From Lachnospiraceae bacterium (lineage in GTDB: Bacteria > Bacillota > Clostridia > Lachnospirales > Lachnospiraceae): DNA of 55,723 nucleotides. Location: assembly GCA_021203305.1 (NCBI GenBank), contig JAJQBK010000008.1, positions 1-55,723 on the forward strand, given 5' to 3'. This document shows positions 16,070-23,675 of the stretch, piece after piece (within the stretch, counting starts at the first letter, position 1; each line of letters begins with the position of its first letter). Under the pieces are notes generated by a model that had not been told where the DNA came from, did no database searches, and saw only the letters and a list, made by a program, of their open reading frames with translations. Position numbers and translations under genes: made by a program.

Positions 16070-16903
16070 TTATACGATATCCTGCAAAAATCTCTCCGCC
16101 ACAGCCAGATCCTCCGGCGTGGTAATCTTGATATTCCTGTAGTCCGCCTCCACCAGGTGAACCTTTCCGTCGCCGTACAGCTCCGCGGCCATGGCGTCGT
16201 CCGTGATGTGGACGCCCTGGGCAAATAGCGGCTCCTCTTCCTCAATCAGGCGTCTGTAGGCCGGATAAATCCGGTCAAAATCAAAGCACTGGGGCGTCTG
16301 CACCTGCCAGGTTTTTGTCCTGTCGGGAGTGGACGTCACAAAACCGTCCGCGTCAGCGAGCTTGATGGTATCCTTCACCGGCATGGCCGCCACAGCAGAG
16401 CCGTACTGCTCCACGCTCTCCTTCAGCCGCAGCAAAATTTCTTCCGTAATAAATGGGCGGGCGCCGTCATGGATATAGACCGCGGTCCTGTTCCCGGCAA
16501 CGGTACCGGTTGATATACCGCCAGTCAGTACACTTCCATTCCGCAATCCGCCAGACATCCCGCTTTCAGCATCGTCAGAAAATCCGCAGACTGTGCGGCC
16601 CGCCAGCTTCTGAGCCGCCTTTAATCCCTCATACACCGAATGATACCGCTCTCTCCCGCCGGCCACAATGTCCCTCACTTTGGAAAATCCATATTTTTCC
16701 ACAATCTCCCTGCGGCAGTAGTCTGTCTCATCCTCTCCGGCGACCAGAATGATACTGTCAACAAAGCTGTCCTGAAAGGCTCTCAATGAATAATACAGAA
16801 CCGGCCTGTCGCGCAAAAGCAGATATTGCTTGGCGGTCTGCGTGTGCATCCGCTTTCCCCTGCCCGCCGCCAGCACAATGGCGATATGTTTCCAATTACT
16901 CAT
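16070..16903 (-). CDS. ispD: 2-C-methyl-D-erythritol 4-phosphate cytidylyltransferase
   Basis: Transfers CMP from CTP to MEP in the non-mevalonate isoprenoid pathway. The nucleotide-binding N-terminus AIVLAAGRGKRM (8-19) and the later DGARPF, TPDRTKTWQVQTPQCF and EDLAVAERF motifs are clear. At 277 residues it is longer than the usual ~230. The extra length is a Gly/Ser-rich insertion at ~101-139, just before the HDGARP motif, where the E. coli enzyme has a short loop. The start follows GAAGGAGC and lies 10 bp after tsaD. It is the last gene of the tsa/rnz run. Confidence 0.93.
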   Translation of the reverse strand: MSNWKHIAIVLAAGRGKRMHTQTAKQYLLLRDRPVLYYSLRAFQDSFVDSIILVAGEDETDYCRREIVEKYGFSKVRDIVAGGRERYHSVYEGLKAAQKLAGRTVCGFSDDAESGMSGGLRNGSVLTGGISTGTVAGNRTAVYIHDGARPFITEEILLRLKESVEQYGSAVAAMPVKDTIKLADADGFVTSTPDRTKTWQVQTPQCFDFDRIYPAYRRLIEEEEPLFAQGVHITDDAMAAELYGDGKVHLVEADYRNIKITTPEDLAVAERFLQDIV

Positions 16904-16913
16904 CGTTGCTCCT

Positions 16914-17948
16914 TCATCGTTCCCCCAGCTTCAGGTTTGGCACCGCGTTCAGATCCCAGCCGGAGCGAACGCCCTTGCTGTACTCATAATACCCCGCCGA
17001 GCCGATCATGGCCGCGTTGTCAGTGCATAAAACGGGCGCCGGGTAATAAAATTCGATGCCCTCTTTTTCACAGGCTTCCCTCATGGCTCTGCGCAGCGCG
17101 GTATTGGAGGCCACGCCCCCCGCCAGCGCCAGCTTATGGAAGCCGTAATCCTTTGCCCCTTGAATCCCGTGAGCCACCAGCACATCCGTGACCGCCTTCT
17201 GAAAAGACGCCGCCACATCCGCCCTGTTGACCTCGATCCCCTTCATTTTGCATTCGTTCAGATAATTCAGCACCGCGGATTTCAGGCCGCTGAAGCTGAA
17301 ATCATAGACGCTGCCGCCCACGCTGGCTCTGGGAAAGGCGATGGCCTCCGGATTTCCCTCCTTCGCCACCAGTTTGTCGATCTTGGGCCCGCCCGGATAT
17401 CCCAGGCCGATGGCCCGGGCCACCTTGTCAAATGCCTCCCCCGCCGCGTCGTCCCTGGTGCGGCCGATGACCTCATACTCCCCATAGTCCCTGACAATCA
17501 CCAGGTGGGAGTGGCCGCCGCTGACCACCAGGCTCATAAAAGGCGGCTCCAGCTCGGGATACTGCAGATAGTTGGCGCAGATATGCCCCTCAATGTGATG
17601 GACTCCCACCAGAGGCTTGTCCAGTGCAAAGGCCAGCGCCTTGGCCGCGGAGACCCCCACCAGAAGAGCTCCCACCAGCCCCGGCCCGTAGGTGACCGCG
17701 ATGGCGTCCACCTCCCGCAGGGCCACCCCCGCCTGTCTGACGGCCTGATCGATAACCTGATTGATTTTTTCAATATGCTTGCGGGAAGCGATCTCCGGCA
17801 CCACCCCGCCGTAAAGAGTGTGCAGATCAATCTGAGAGGCAATAACATTGCTCAGAATTTCCCTGCCGTTTCTGACCACCGCGGCGGCGGTCTCATCGCA
17901 GGAGCTCTCGATCGCCAGTATTAAAATATCTTTCTCCTCTTGCTGCAT
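16914..17948 (-). CDS. tsaD: tRNA N6-adenosine threonylcarbamoyltransferase TsaD
   Basis: A 344-residue ASKHA-fold enzyme that transfers the threonylcarbamoyl group to A37 of ANN-decoding tRNAs, together with TsaB and TsaE. Signatures: [16 protein letters not shown] at the N-terminus, the metal-binding HHIEGHI (~116-122) and [11 protein letters not shown]. The family's usual 330-350 residues are all present. It lies in one gene run with tsaB and tsaE, which are separated from it by rimI and rnz. The start is followed by MQQEEKDIL; an 87-bp gap separates it from rnz. Confidence 0.96.
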   Translation of the reverse strand: MQQEEKDILILAIESSCDETAAAVVRNGREILSNVIASQIDLHTLYGGVVPEIASRKHIEKINQVIDQAVRQAGVALREVDAIAVTYGPGLVGALLVGVSAAKALAFALDKPLVGVHHIEGHICANYLQYPELEPPFMSLVVSGGHSHLVIVRDYGEYEVIGRTRDDAAGEAFDKVARAIGLGYPGGPKIDKLVAKEGNPEAIAFPRASVGGSVYDFSFSGLKSAVLNYLNECKMKGIEVNRADVAASFQKAVTDVLVAHGIQGAKDYGFHKLALAGGVASNTALRRAMREACEKEGIEFYYPAPVLCTDNAAMIGSAGYYEYSKGVRSGWDLNAVPNLKLGER

Positions 17949-18035
17949 TCTTATCCTCGCAATTTAATCATCCTTCACAGGCCCGAAATATTGGTCCCTC
18001 TGTGACTCTTGACGCCGCAATTCATAGCGGCATTC

Positions 18036-18944
18036 TTAATCCTCAAAATTCAGCGTCACCGTCCTGCCGTCCCTGGCGGCAACGGCGTTCGGGAAAATTT
18101 TGCGCACACCGTCCATATATTCCTCCGGCTTCATCAGAGACGGGCTATAATGGGTCAGCCACATTTCCCTCACTTCCGCTTCTCTGGCCAGCTTCGCCGC
18201 CTCATAAAAGGTCATGTGCTTATATTCCTTCGCCTTGGCCAGCTTGTCCGGCTCCCCGTACATCCCCTCGCAGATAAACAGGTCGCTGTCCGCGGCGTGC
18301 TCCGCGATGGTCTTCACCGGGCGGGTGTCCGTGCAATAGGTCACCTTCAAACCCTTACGCGGCGGCCCCAGCACCATATCCGGGGTATAGGTCACCCCGT
18401 CCGCCTCAATCACATTTCCCTTCTGCAGCCGGGACCAGTATTTCTGCGGAATACCGGCGGCCAGCACCCGCTCCGTATCAAATTTCCCCTGACGCTTAAT
18501 CTCCAGCGAGTAGCCGTAGCAGACCACATTATGCTTCACCCGAAACGCGGTGATAACGAAATCCCCGAAATCCAGAATCTCCTCCGGCTCATTCAGCTCC
18601 CTGAACTGTATCTCAAAGGGCAGCTCCGGCGCGATGACACGAAGCGCGTTCACCACCCGTTCCAGCCCCTTTGGTCCGATCATCAGAAGGGGCTCGGTGC
18701 GCTCGGCGTTGCCCATGGTCAGAAGCAGCCCCGGCAGGCCGCTGATATGGTCAGCGTGATAGTGGGTGAAGCACAGAATGTCGATGGGTTTGGGGCTCCA
18801 CCCCTTCTCCTTCAGGGCGATCTGTGTCCCCTCGCCGCAGTCAATCATAATACTTTTTCCGTTATAGCGGGCCATCATGGAGGTCAGCCACCTGTAGGGC
18901 AGGGGCATCATTCCGCCGGTTCCCAGCAGACAAATATCCAGCAT
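18036..18944 (-). CDS. rnz: Ribonuclease Z
   Basis: A 302-residue metallo-beta-lactamase-fold endonuclease that trims the 3' trailer of pre-tRNAs lacking an encoded CCA. The zinc motif THYHADH (60-66) is present, along with the later CTDTRP and LFICEGMY segments and the final His in WLTHYSPS. Length is normal. It sits between rimI and tsaD in a run devoted to tRNA maturation, 53 bp after rimI. Confidence 0.95.
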   Translation of the reverse strand: MLDICLLGTGGMMPLPYRWLTSMMARYNGKSIMIDCGEGTQIALKEKGWSPKPIDILCFTHYHADHISGLPGLLLTMGNAERTEPLLMIGPKGLERVVNALRVIAPELPFEIQFRELNEPEEILDFGDFVITAFRVKHNVVCYGYSLEIKRQGKFDTERVLAAGIPQKYWSRLQKGNVIEADGVTYTPDMVLGPPRKGLKVTYCTDTRPVKTIAEHAADSDLFICEGMYGEPDKLAKAKEYKHMTFYEAAKLAREAEVREMWLTHYSPSLMKPEEYMDGVRKIFPNAVAARDGRTVTLNFED

Positions 18945-18997
18945 AAAATAATCTCTCTAATTTATTTAGCAATGTTTCCAGTGCGACCTCGAGCCGT

Positions 18998-19438
18998 TCA
19001 TCCCCGTCTCCACATAATCAGGGCGTCTTCTTCAGGGTTTGAATAGAAACAGGGTCTCGCTCCCTCGGTGACGAATCCGTTTTTTTTATATAAATGAATT
19101 GCGGCCTGGTTGGAGGCGCGCACCTCCAGTGTAAAATTTTCCACACCACGTTCTCTTCCCCGGCGCAGAAGCTCGGCGAACATTTCCCCGGCGATACCCT
19201 GCCCCCGCATTTGAGGAGCTACGGCTACATTGAATACCTCCGCCTCATAAGGGCCGATCAGCAGGCCGCAAATTCCCACAACCTTTTCATCTGACACAGC
19301 TGTCAGATACAGGGTATCCTCTCTCTCAATCATTTCTGAAAAAGCCTTTTCACTCCATGGTTCAGAAAAGCTGGCGGCCTCAATGGCGGCTACGGCGGGC
19401 ACATCCTCCATAGCCATGGGACGAATATCAAGCTCCAC
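18998..19438 (-). CDS. rimI: Ribosomal-protein-alanine N-acetyltransferase
   Basis: A 146-residue GNAT-fold enzyme. The acetyl-CoA-binding motif reads QMRGQGIAGEMF, preceded by EVFNVAVAP and followed by LEVRASNQAAIHLYKKNGF, the usual RimI series. The start is taken as GTG at 19438, giving VELDIRPM: GGAGG lies 9 nt upstream and the length matches the family; a longer ATG frame from 19534 adds a basic stretch with no homology. It overlaps the end of tsaB by 11 bp, so the two are translationally coupled. RimI next to tsaB is common in bacteria. Confidence 0.92.
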   Translation of the reverse strand: MELDIRPMAMEDVPAVAAIEAASFSEPWSEKAFSEMIEREDTLYLTAVSDEKVVGICGLLIGPYEAEVFNVAVAPQMRGQGIAGEMFAELLRRGRERGVENFTLEVRASNQAAIHLYKKNGFVTEGARPCFYSNPEEDALIMWRRG

Positions 19439-20354
19439 TGTCCGGAACCTCCGGCTGCCCCGCCGTCTGTCCGGCTTCTCCGGTCTTCTCAAAGCCATGC
19501 GCCCGAGCCGCCTTTCCGTCTTTCTCAACATCACTCACGTCAGACAATTCCGCTTTCTTTTCCGCCAGCTCCCGCTCCGCCTGACTTAAGCGGAAATACT
19601 CCGGTTTGTGCTCATAGCAGGACACCATTTTCCCCTGGGCGGCATACCGCAGCGCCAGAGCTCCCACTGCGGCGGCGCTCTGAAGCCTTCGATGGGCTGG
19701 GGCAAAGGTATATGGCACCGTCAGGGTCTCCTTCAACGTCTCACGATACGCCTGCACGCCGTCTCCCAGAAGCACCACCGGCTTTCCCAGGCCGTTCAGC
19801 CTTTCCACCACCTCCGGCAGCAGACAGCAGACGCCTTCCATAAGGCACGTCATTTCATATTCCTGAGACATATTCCCATCAGGCTCAGCCCTTTTCTCTG
19901 TTATGTGATTGTCCGATGTAGTATCACCTTTTTCCGGTTCCGCCATTTCCCCGCTCTGCCCCATCGGCGCAAAAGCATAGATTCCCGCATACACCTGATT
20001 CCTGCGGGCGTCCATCAGAGGGCAGACCAGCGCGGAGCTGCCGTACATCTGCCAGGCCAGCCCCTCCAGCGTGGGCACCTCAATGATGGGCTTTTCCAGT
20101 CCCTGTGCCAGCCCCTTGGCGGTCGCCGAGCCAATCCGCAGGCCGGTGAAGGAGCCGGGGCCGCTGGCCACCGCGATGGCGTCAATCGTCTTTAAATCCA
20201 GCTCCGCCATGGTTCTTATTTCATCCAGCATGGGAAGCAGTGTCTGGGAATGTGTTTTTTTATAATGGACAGTATACTCCGCAATCAGATCCTCGTCCTC
20301 TAAAAGAGCCACGGTCGCCACCAGTCCGGAACTGTCAATCGCCAAAATCCTCAT
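19428..20354 (-). CDS. tsaB: tRNA threonylcarbamoyladenosine biosynthesis protein TsaB, enlarged
   Basis: The partner of TsaD in t6A synthesis, with an ASKHA fold. Signatures: ILAIDSSG (3-10), AVASGPGSFTGLRIG (61-75) and MDARRNQVYAG (114-124). At 308 residues it exceeds the usual ~220-240 for two reasons: a hydrophilic insertion at ~131-168 rich in Glu, Asp and Ser, and a charged, low-complexity C-terminal tail (~258-308). The tail coincides with the rimI overlap. ispD in the same run has a comparable insertion, so this lineage tolerates such additions. Confidence 0.93.
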   Translation of the reverse strand: MRILAIDSSGLVATVALLEDEDLIAEYTVHYKKTHSQTLLPMLDEIRTMAELDLKTIDAIAVASGPGSFTGLRIGSATAKGLAQGLEKPIIEVPTLEGLAWQMYGSSALVCPLMDARRNQVYAGIYAFAPMGQSGEMAEPEKGDTTSDNHITEKRAEPDGNMSQEYEMTCLMEGVCCLLPEVVERLNGLGKPVVLLGDGVQAYRETLKETLTVPYTFAPAHRRLQSAAAVGALALRYAAQGKMVSCYEHKPEYFRLSQAERELAEKKAELSDVSDVEKDGKAARAHGFEKTGEAGQTAGQPEVPDSGA

Positions 20355-20409
20355 TTTTATATTCCAAACACATCATAAGTGAAAGCGGCCGCTGTCCGCT
20401 GCCGTTCAC

Positions 20410-20847
20410 TCAATCCGTTCCCCTTTCCACAATAATCCGCCGATAGTCAAAGCCCCGGTCCGGATTTTTCTCTATGGTAATCCGGGTGCAGTCCGCGGGC
20501 AGAAGCTCCTCAATCAGATTTGCCCACTCCACCATGCACAATCCTTCCCCGTAAAAATAATCCTCGTAACCGATCTCTTCCATCTCCTCCGGATCCCCGA
20601 TGCGGTATACGTCAAAATGATAAAAGGGCAGCCGCCCCTCCTCGTAAACCTGCAAAATTGTAAATGTGGGGCTGGATACCGGCTCCATAACCCCCAGACC
20701 CTTAGCCACTCCCTGGGTAAATACGGTTTTTCCCACGCCCAGATCGCCAATCAGAGCAATCAGGCTTCCCGGCGCCGCCTCCCGCCCCATCTCTTCTCCC
20801 AGGGCAAAGGTTTCCCCGGAAGAAAAGGTTTCTGTCATTTTTTTCAT
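20410..20847 (-). CDS. tsaE: tRNA threonylcarbamoyladenosine biosynthesis ATPase TsaE
   Basis: A 145-residue P-loop ATPase that drives the TsaB-TsaD complex. The Walker A motif reads GDLGVGKT (34-41), followed by VSSPTF, YHFDVYRI and GEGLCMVEWAN as in the family. Length is standard. It precedes tsaB by 55 bp, the usual gene order in Firmicutes. Confidence 0.95.
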   Translation of the reverse strand: MKKMTETFSSGETFALGEEMGREAAPGSLIALIGDLGVGKTVFTQGVAKGLGVMEPVSSPTFTILQVYEEGRLPFYHFDVYRIGDPEEMEEIGYEDYFYGEGLCMVEWANLIEELLPADCTRITIEKNPDRGFDYRRIIVERGTD

Positions 20848-20927
20848 TGAAGCCTCCTCATATCAGCCTTTCACGAATCCGTTCACAGGCTGCGCAGGAA
20901 CCGTCATCCTTCCACTCCGGCAGATTC

Positions 20928-21413
20928 TCATCTCCTGATTCTCACCTTCCCGGGCTCCATGTGGGTGCAGATATACTGAATCACGTCCATCTCCTGCTCT
21001 TTCATCTCTCTGCGGGGAAAAATACAGGCGTTGACTCGGGTGGTGTAGATAATAACACTGCGCCCCGTGGACACAGCGCGGTACATATCCTCCCACTTTA
21101 TGCTCTCCGTCGCCTCTCCCTGGCTGACCGAGATGCCCGCCTCATTGAACTCGTAATGCAGAGTCTCCCGAAAGGCCGGGGTATTGATCGCCTGCTGCTT
21201 GCTCTTTAAAAAAAGGCTCCATGGAAGATAGGCCAGCATGACCACGCCGGCAATCAGGTAAATCCACTGATGATTTCCCAAAAAAATAATAACTGCCAGC
21301 GCTCCCACACAGCTTCCCAGAAGTCCCTGGGCGCCGTGATAGGCATGGCGAAGCATATAATCGTAAAGATCCCCGCTGTTAATCTTAACGTCTATTTTCA
21401 GTGTGTCATCCAT
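20928..21413 (-). CDS. YcxB-like membrane protein
   Basis: About 161 residues. A short soluble N-terminus leads into two adjacent membrane segments (~32-50 and ~53-70), then a beta-rich domain (TLHYEFNEAGISVSQGEATESIKWEDMYRAV) of the YcxB/PH-like type. The ATG at 21413 gives MDDTLKID; AGGAG lies 12 nt upstream, slightly far. The alternative ATG at 21437 has no ribosome site in front. Function is unknown. It is 80 bp upstream of tsaE and may be co-transcribed. Confidence 0.65.
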   Translation of the reverse strand: MDDTLKIDVKINSGDLYDYMLRHAYHGAQGLLGSCVGALAVIIFLGNHQWIYLIAGVVMLAYLPWSLFLKSKQQAINTPAFRETLHYEFNEAGISVSQGEATESIKWEDMYRAVSTGRSVIIYTTRVNACIFPRREMKEQEMDVIQYICTHMEPGKVRIRR

Positions 21414-21454
21414 CTTTTCAGATCGCTCCTGTGTCATATCGTCATAAATTACTA

Positions 21455-21569
21455 TTCACAGGTTCCCGCTCCTGCTTTCGCAATCTCCCCCACTTCACGG
21501 CTCCGCGTGCTTTCCCGCTCCTTACAGGGCTAAGATTGCTCATTTTCCACATTTTCCGAAGCCTGTGAA
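21455..21569. other. Nested inverted repeats in the YcxB-DUF975 intergenic gap
   Basis: An outer pair TTCACAGG (21455-21462) / CCTGTGAA (21562-21569) encloses GCAATCT (21480-21486) / AGATTGC (21533-21539). Together they could fold the ~115-nt gap upstream of the minus-strand YcxB gene. No riboswitch class is recognised and there is no terminal U tract. It could be a leader element or a small repeat. Confidence 0.35.
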
Positions 21570-21615
21570 AGTAACCTGTAACAGAATTTTAAGAAAAACT
21601 TACATTCCGCCCGCA

Positions 21616-21644
21616 TTGTGTTTTGAAATACGTCATGCTATAAT
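21616..21644 (+). promoter_or_regulatory. Promoter of the DUF975 gene
   Basis: TTGTGT (21616-21621), 17 bp, TATAAT (21639-21644), with the ATG at 21700. Confidence 0.6.
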
Positions 21645-21699
21645 AGCCGCAGAAAACACGGCCGCTGCCGTGAAACCCACTATTATAAAAGGAGTCAAT

Positions 21700-22473
21700 A
21701 TGTATCATACGAACGCGGAATTAAAAACCGCCGCCAAAAATTCCCTGCGGGGCCACTGGTTTCCAGCCATCACCATGCAGCTCATTATGATCCTCATCTC
21801 CACCATCTCTGTGGGGGCCGATTACAGCAGCTCTGTCATTTCCATTTCGCTGATCGTCAATCTGCTCTCCATCTGGCTTGATGTGGGGCTGGTCAGCTTT
21901 TATTTCAAGCTGTGCTGCGGACAGGGCGGCAGCGCCGGAGTGGCGGATTTTCTCTATGCTTTCAGAAATCATCCGGCCAGATTTCTGGGCAACTACCTGC
22001 TGCAGCTGCTCTATCTGCTGCCCGGAATGATCATTTATTTTGTCGGAATCTTCATCGCCGCCATCTTCTTTCTGTCGGGAACGGATGTGGACACACTGAT
22101 GCTGTATCTGTACGGGGACATCGACTATCTGCCTGACGTCAATCTGCCGTCCGCTGTAGCCGCCGCTCTGGTGCTTTTCATCCTCGTGCTGACCATCGCT
22201 TTCGTGCTGTATGCCGCCTGGATTTCCCTGACCTACTCTCAGACCACCCGGATTCTGGTGGATTTCCCGGATCTGACCGTCACCCATGCCTACAAAAGAT
22301 CCTCTCAGCTCATGAAAGGAAAGAGGCTGCGTCTGCTGGGACTGCAGCTGAGCTTTATCCCCTGGGCTCTGCTCTCCGTTGCCACCCTGGGTATCGGCTT
22401 TCTGTATCTGCTGCCCTACGTGGGCTGCACCAACGTGGAGTTCTATCTGGATCTGGTACAGAATAAATCATAA
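21700..22473 (+). CDS. DUF975 family membrane protein
   Basis: A 257-residue polytopic protein with about six membrane segments. The N-terminus MYHTNAELKTAAKNSLRGHWFPAI is the typical DUF975 opening, and the motif SQTTRILVDFPDLTVTHAYKRSSQLMKGKRLRL matches the family's conserved amphipathic region before the last membrane pair. Function is unknown. The ATG at 21700 has AAAGGAG upstream. Its stop overlaps the 3' end of prfB (convergent) by 6 bp, leaving no room for a terminator between them. Confidence 0.82.
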   Translation: MYHTNAELKTAAKNSLRGHWFPAITMQLIMILISTISVGADYSSSVISISLIVNLLSIWLDVGLVSFYFKLCCGQGGSAGVADFLYAFRNHPARFLGNYLLQLLYLLPGMIIYFVGIFIAAIFFLSGTDVDTLMLYLYGDIDYLPDVNLPSAVAAALVLFILVLTIAFVLYAAWISLTYSQTTRILVDFPDLTVTHAYKRSSQLMKGKRLRLLGLQLSFIPWALLSVATLGIGFLYLLPYVGCTNVEFYLDLVQNKS

Positions 22474-23586
22474 CCCCGTTCCTAGGCTCTGCTGCTTCAG
22501 ATATGCGTTAATGAAGGGATCAATTTCCCCGTCCAGCACGGCGTCCACGTTGCCGGTCTCCATGTTGGTGCGGTGATCCTTGACCATGGTGTACGGCTGC
22601 AGTACGTAGGAGCGGATCTGGCTGCCCCAGCCGATCTCCTTGACCTCGCCGCGGATATCCGAAAGCTTCTCCGCGTTGGTCTCCTTCTGCAGCATATACA
22701 GCTTGGATTTGAGCATCTGCATTGCCTTGTCCTTATTCTGGAACTGGCTCCGCTCCTCCTGGCAGGCCACCACAATCCCTGTAGGGATATGGGTGATGCG
22801 GACCGCGGAGGATGTTTTATTGATATGCTGGCCGCCGGCGCCACTGCTGCGGTAGGTGTCCACCTTCAGATCCTCCGGATTGATGTCTATCTCTATATCG
22901 TCATTTAACTCAGGCATCACATCCAGGGACACAAAAGAGGTCTGGCGCTTTCCCTGAGCGTTAAAGGGGGAAATACGGACCAGCCGGTGGACGCCCTTTT
23001 CCGACTTCAGATACCCGTAGGCGTTCTCCCCGTTGACCTGCCAGGTCACCGACTTGATGCCCGCCTCGTCTCCATCCAGATAATCCAGCACCTGAATCTC
23101 AAAGTCCCTGCGCTCCGCCCAGCGGGTATACATGCGGTAAAGCATGCCCGCCCAGTCGCAGCTCTCCGTGCCTCCCGCGCCCGCGTTCAGCTTGAGGATG
23201 GCGTTATTTTTATCATATTCCCCGGACAGAAGGGTGCTGATGCGAAGCTCCTCCAGGCGGCTGATAAAATCCTCCATCTCCGCCGTGATCTCCGGCACCA
23301 GGCTCTCGTCCTGCTCCTCATTTCCCATCTCGATCAGAGTGTCAATGTCCTCCATCTGTGTCTGCAGGCCATTCACCAGGCTGACCGTATCTTTCAGATT
23401 TTTTAATTCCTTCATACGCTTATTGGAGGAATCCGGATCGTCCCAGAAATTGGGCGCCGCCATTTCCATTTCCAGCTCCTCAATGCGCTTTTGTTTGTCC
23501 GCAAGGCCAAGGGAATCCCGCACTTCCTTCAGCGGCTCCGCATAGGTCTGCAGCTTCTGCCTGGCCTGTTCCAGTTCTACTATCAT
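22468..23586 (-). CDS. prfB: Peptide chain release factor 2, without programmed frameshift
   Basis: A 372-residue RF2 that recognises UGA and UAA. Visible motifs: the GGQ catalytic loop (SSGAGGQHINKTSSAVRITH, ~243-262) and the SPF-type anticodon motif in RISPFNAQGKRQTSF. In many bacteria RF2 is made by a +1 shift at CUU-UGA around codon 25; here a single uninterrupted frame runs from the ATG (AGAGGG site). At the equivalent place the DNA reads CTT-GGC (complement of 23506-23511), so the stop is absent. It lies 89 bp downstream of secA, a common secA-prfB pair. Confidence 0.96.
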   Translation of the reverse strand: MIVELEQARQKLQTYAEPLKEVRDSLGLADKQKRIEELEMEMAAPNFWDDPDSSNKRMKELKNLKDTVSLVNGLQTQMEDIDTLIEMGNEEQDESLVPEITAEMEDFISRLEELRISTLLSGEYDKNNAILKLNAGAGGTESCDWAGMLYRMYTRWAERRDFEIQVLDYLDGDEAGIKSVTWQVNGENAYGYLKSEKGVHRLVRISPFNAQGKRQTSFVSLDVMPELNDDIEIDINPEDLKVDTYRSSGAGGQHINKTSSAVRITHIPTGIVVACQEERSQFQNKDKAMQMLKSKLYMLQKETNAEKLSDIRGEVKEIGWGSQIRSYVLQPYTMVKDHRTNMETGNVDAVLDGEIDPFINAYLKQQSLGTGL

Positions 23587-23675
23587 AGAAAACCCTCTGT
23601 CTTACTTCATTCTCTGTCTGCGAATCAATATTGTCTCATTTGGCAGCACATATCCCTGCCGCGTCGTTATAAGCC

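Noticed and set aside
16453-17191. Small plus-strand frames opposite ispD and tsaD
   Set aside because: Short, Arg/Pro/Ser-rich products in antisense to conserved genes; coding is not supported.
18009-19046. A 345-codon plus-strand frame opposite rnz
   Set aside because: Antisense to ribonuclease Z, without a ribosome site or a recognisable product.
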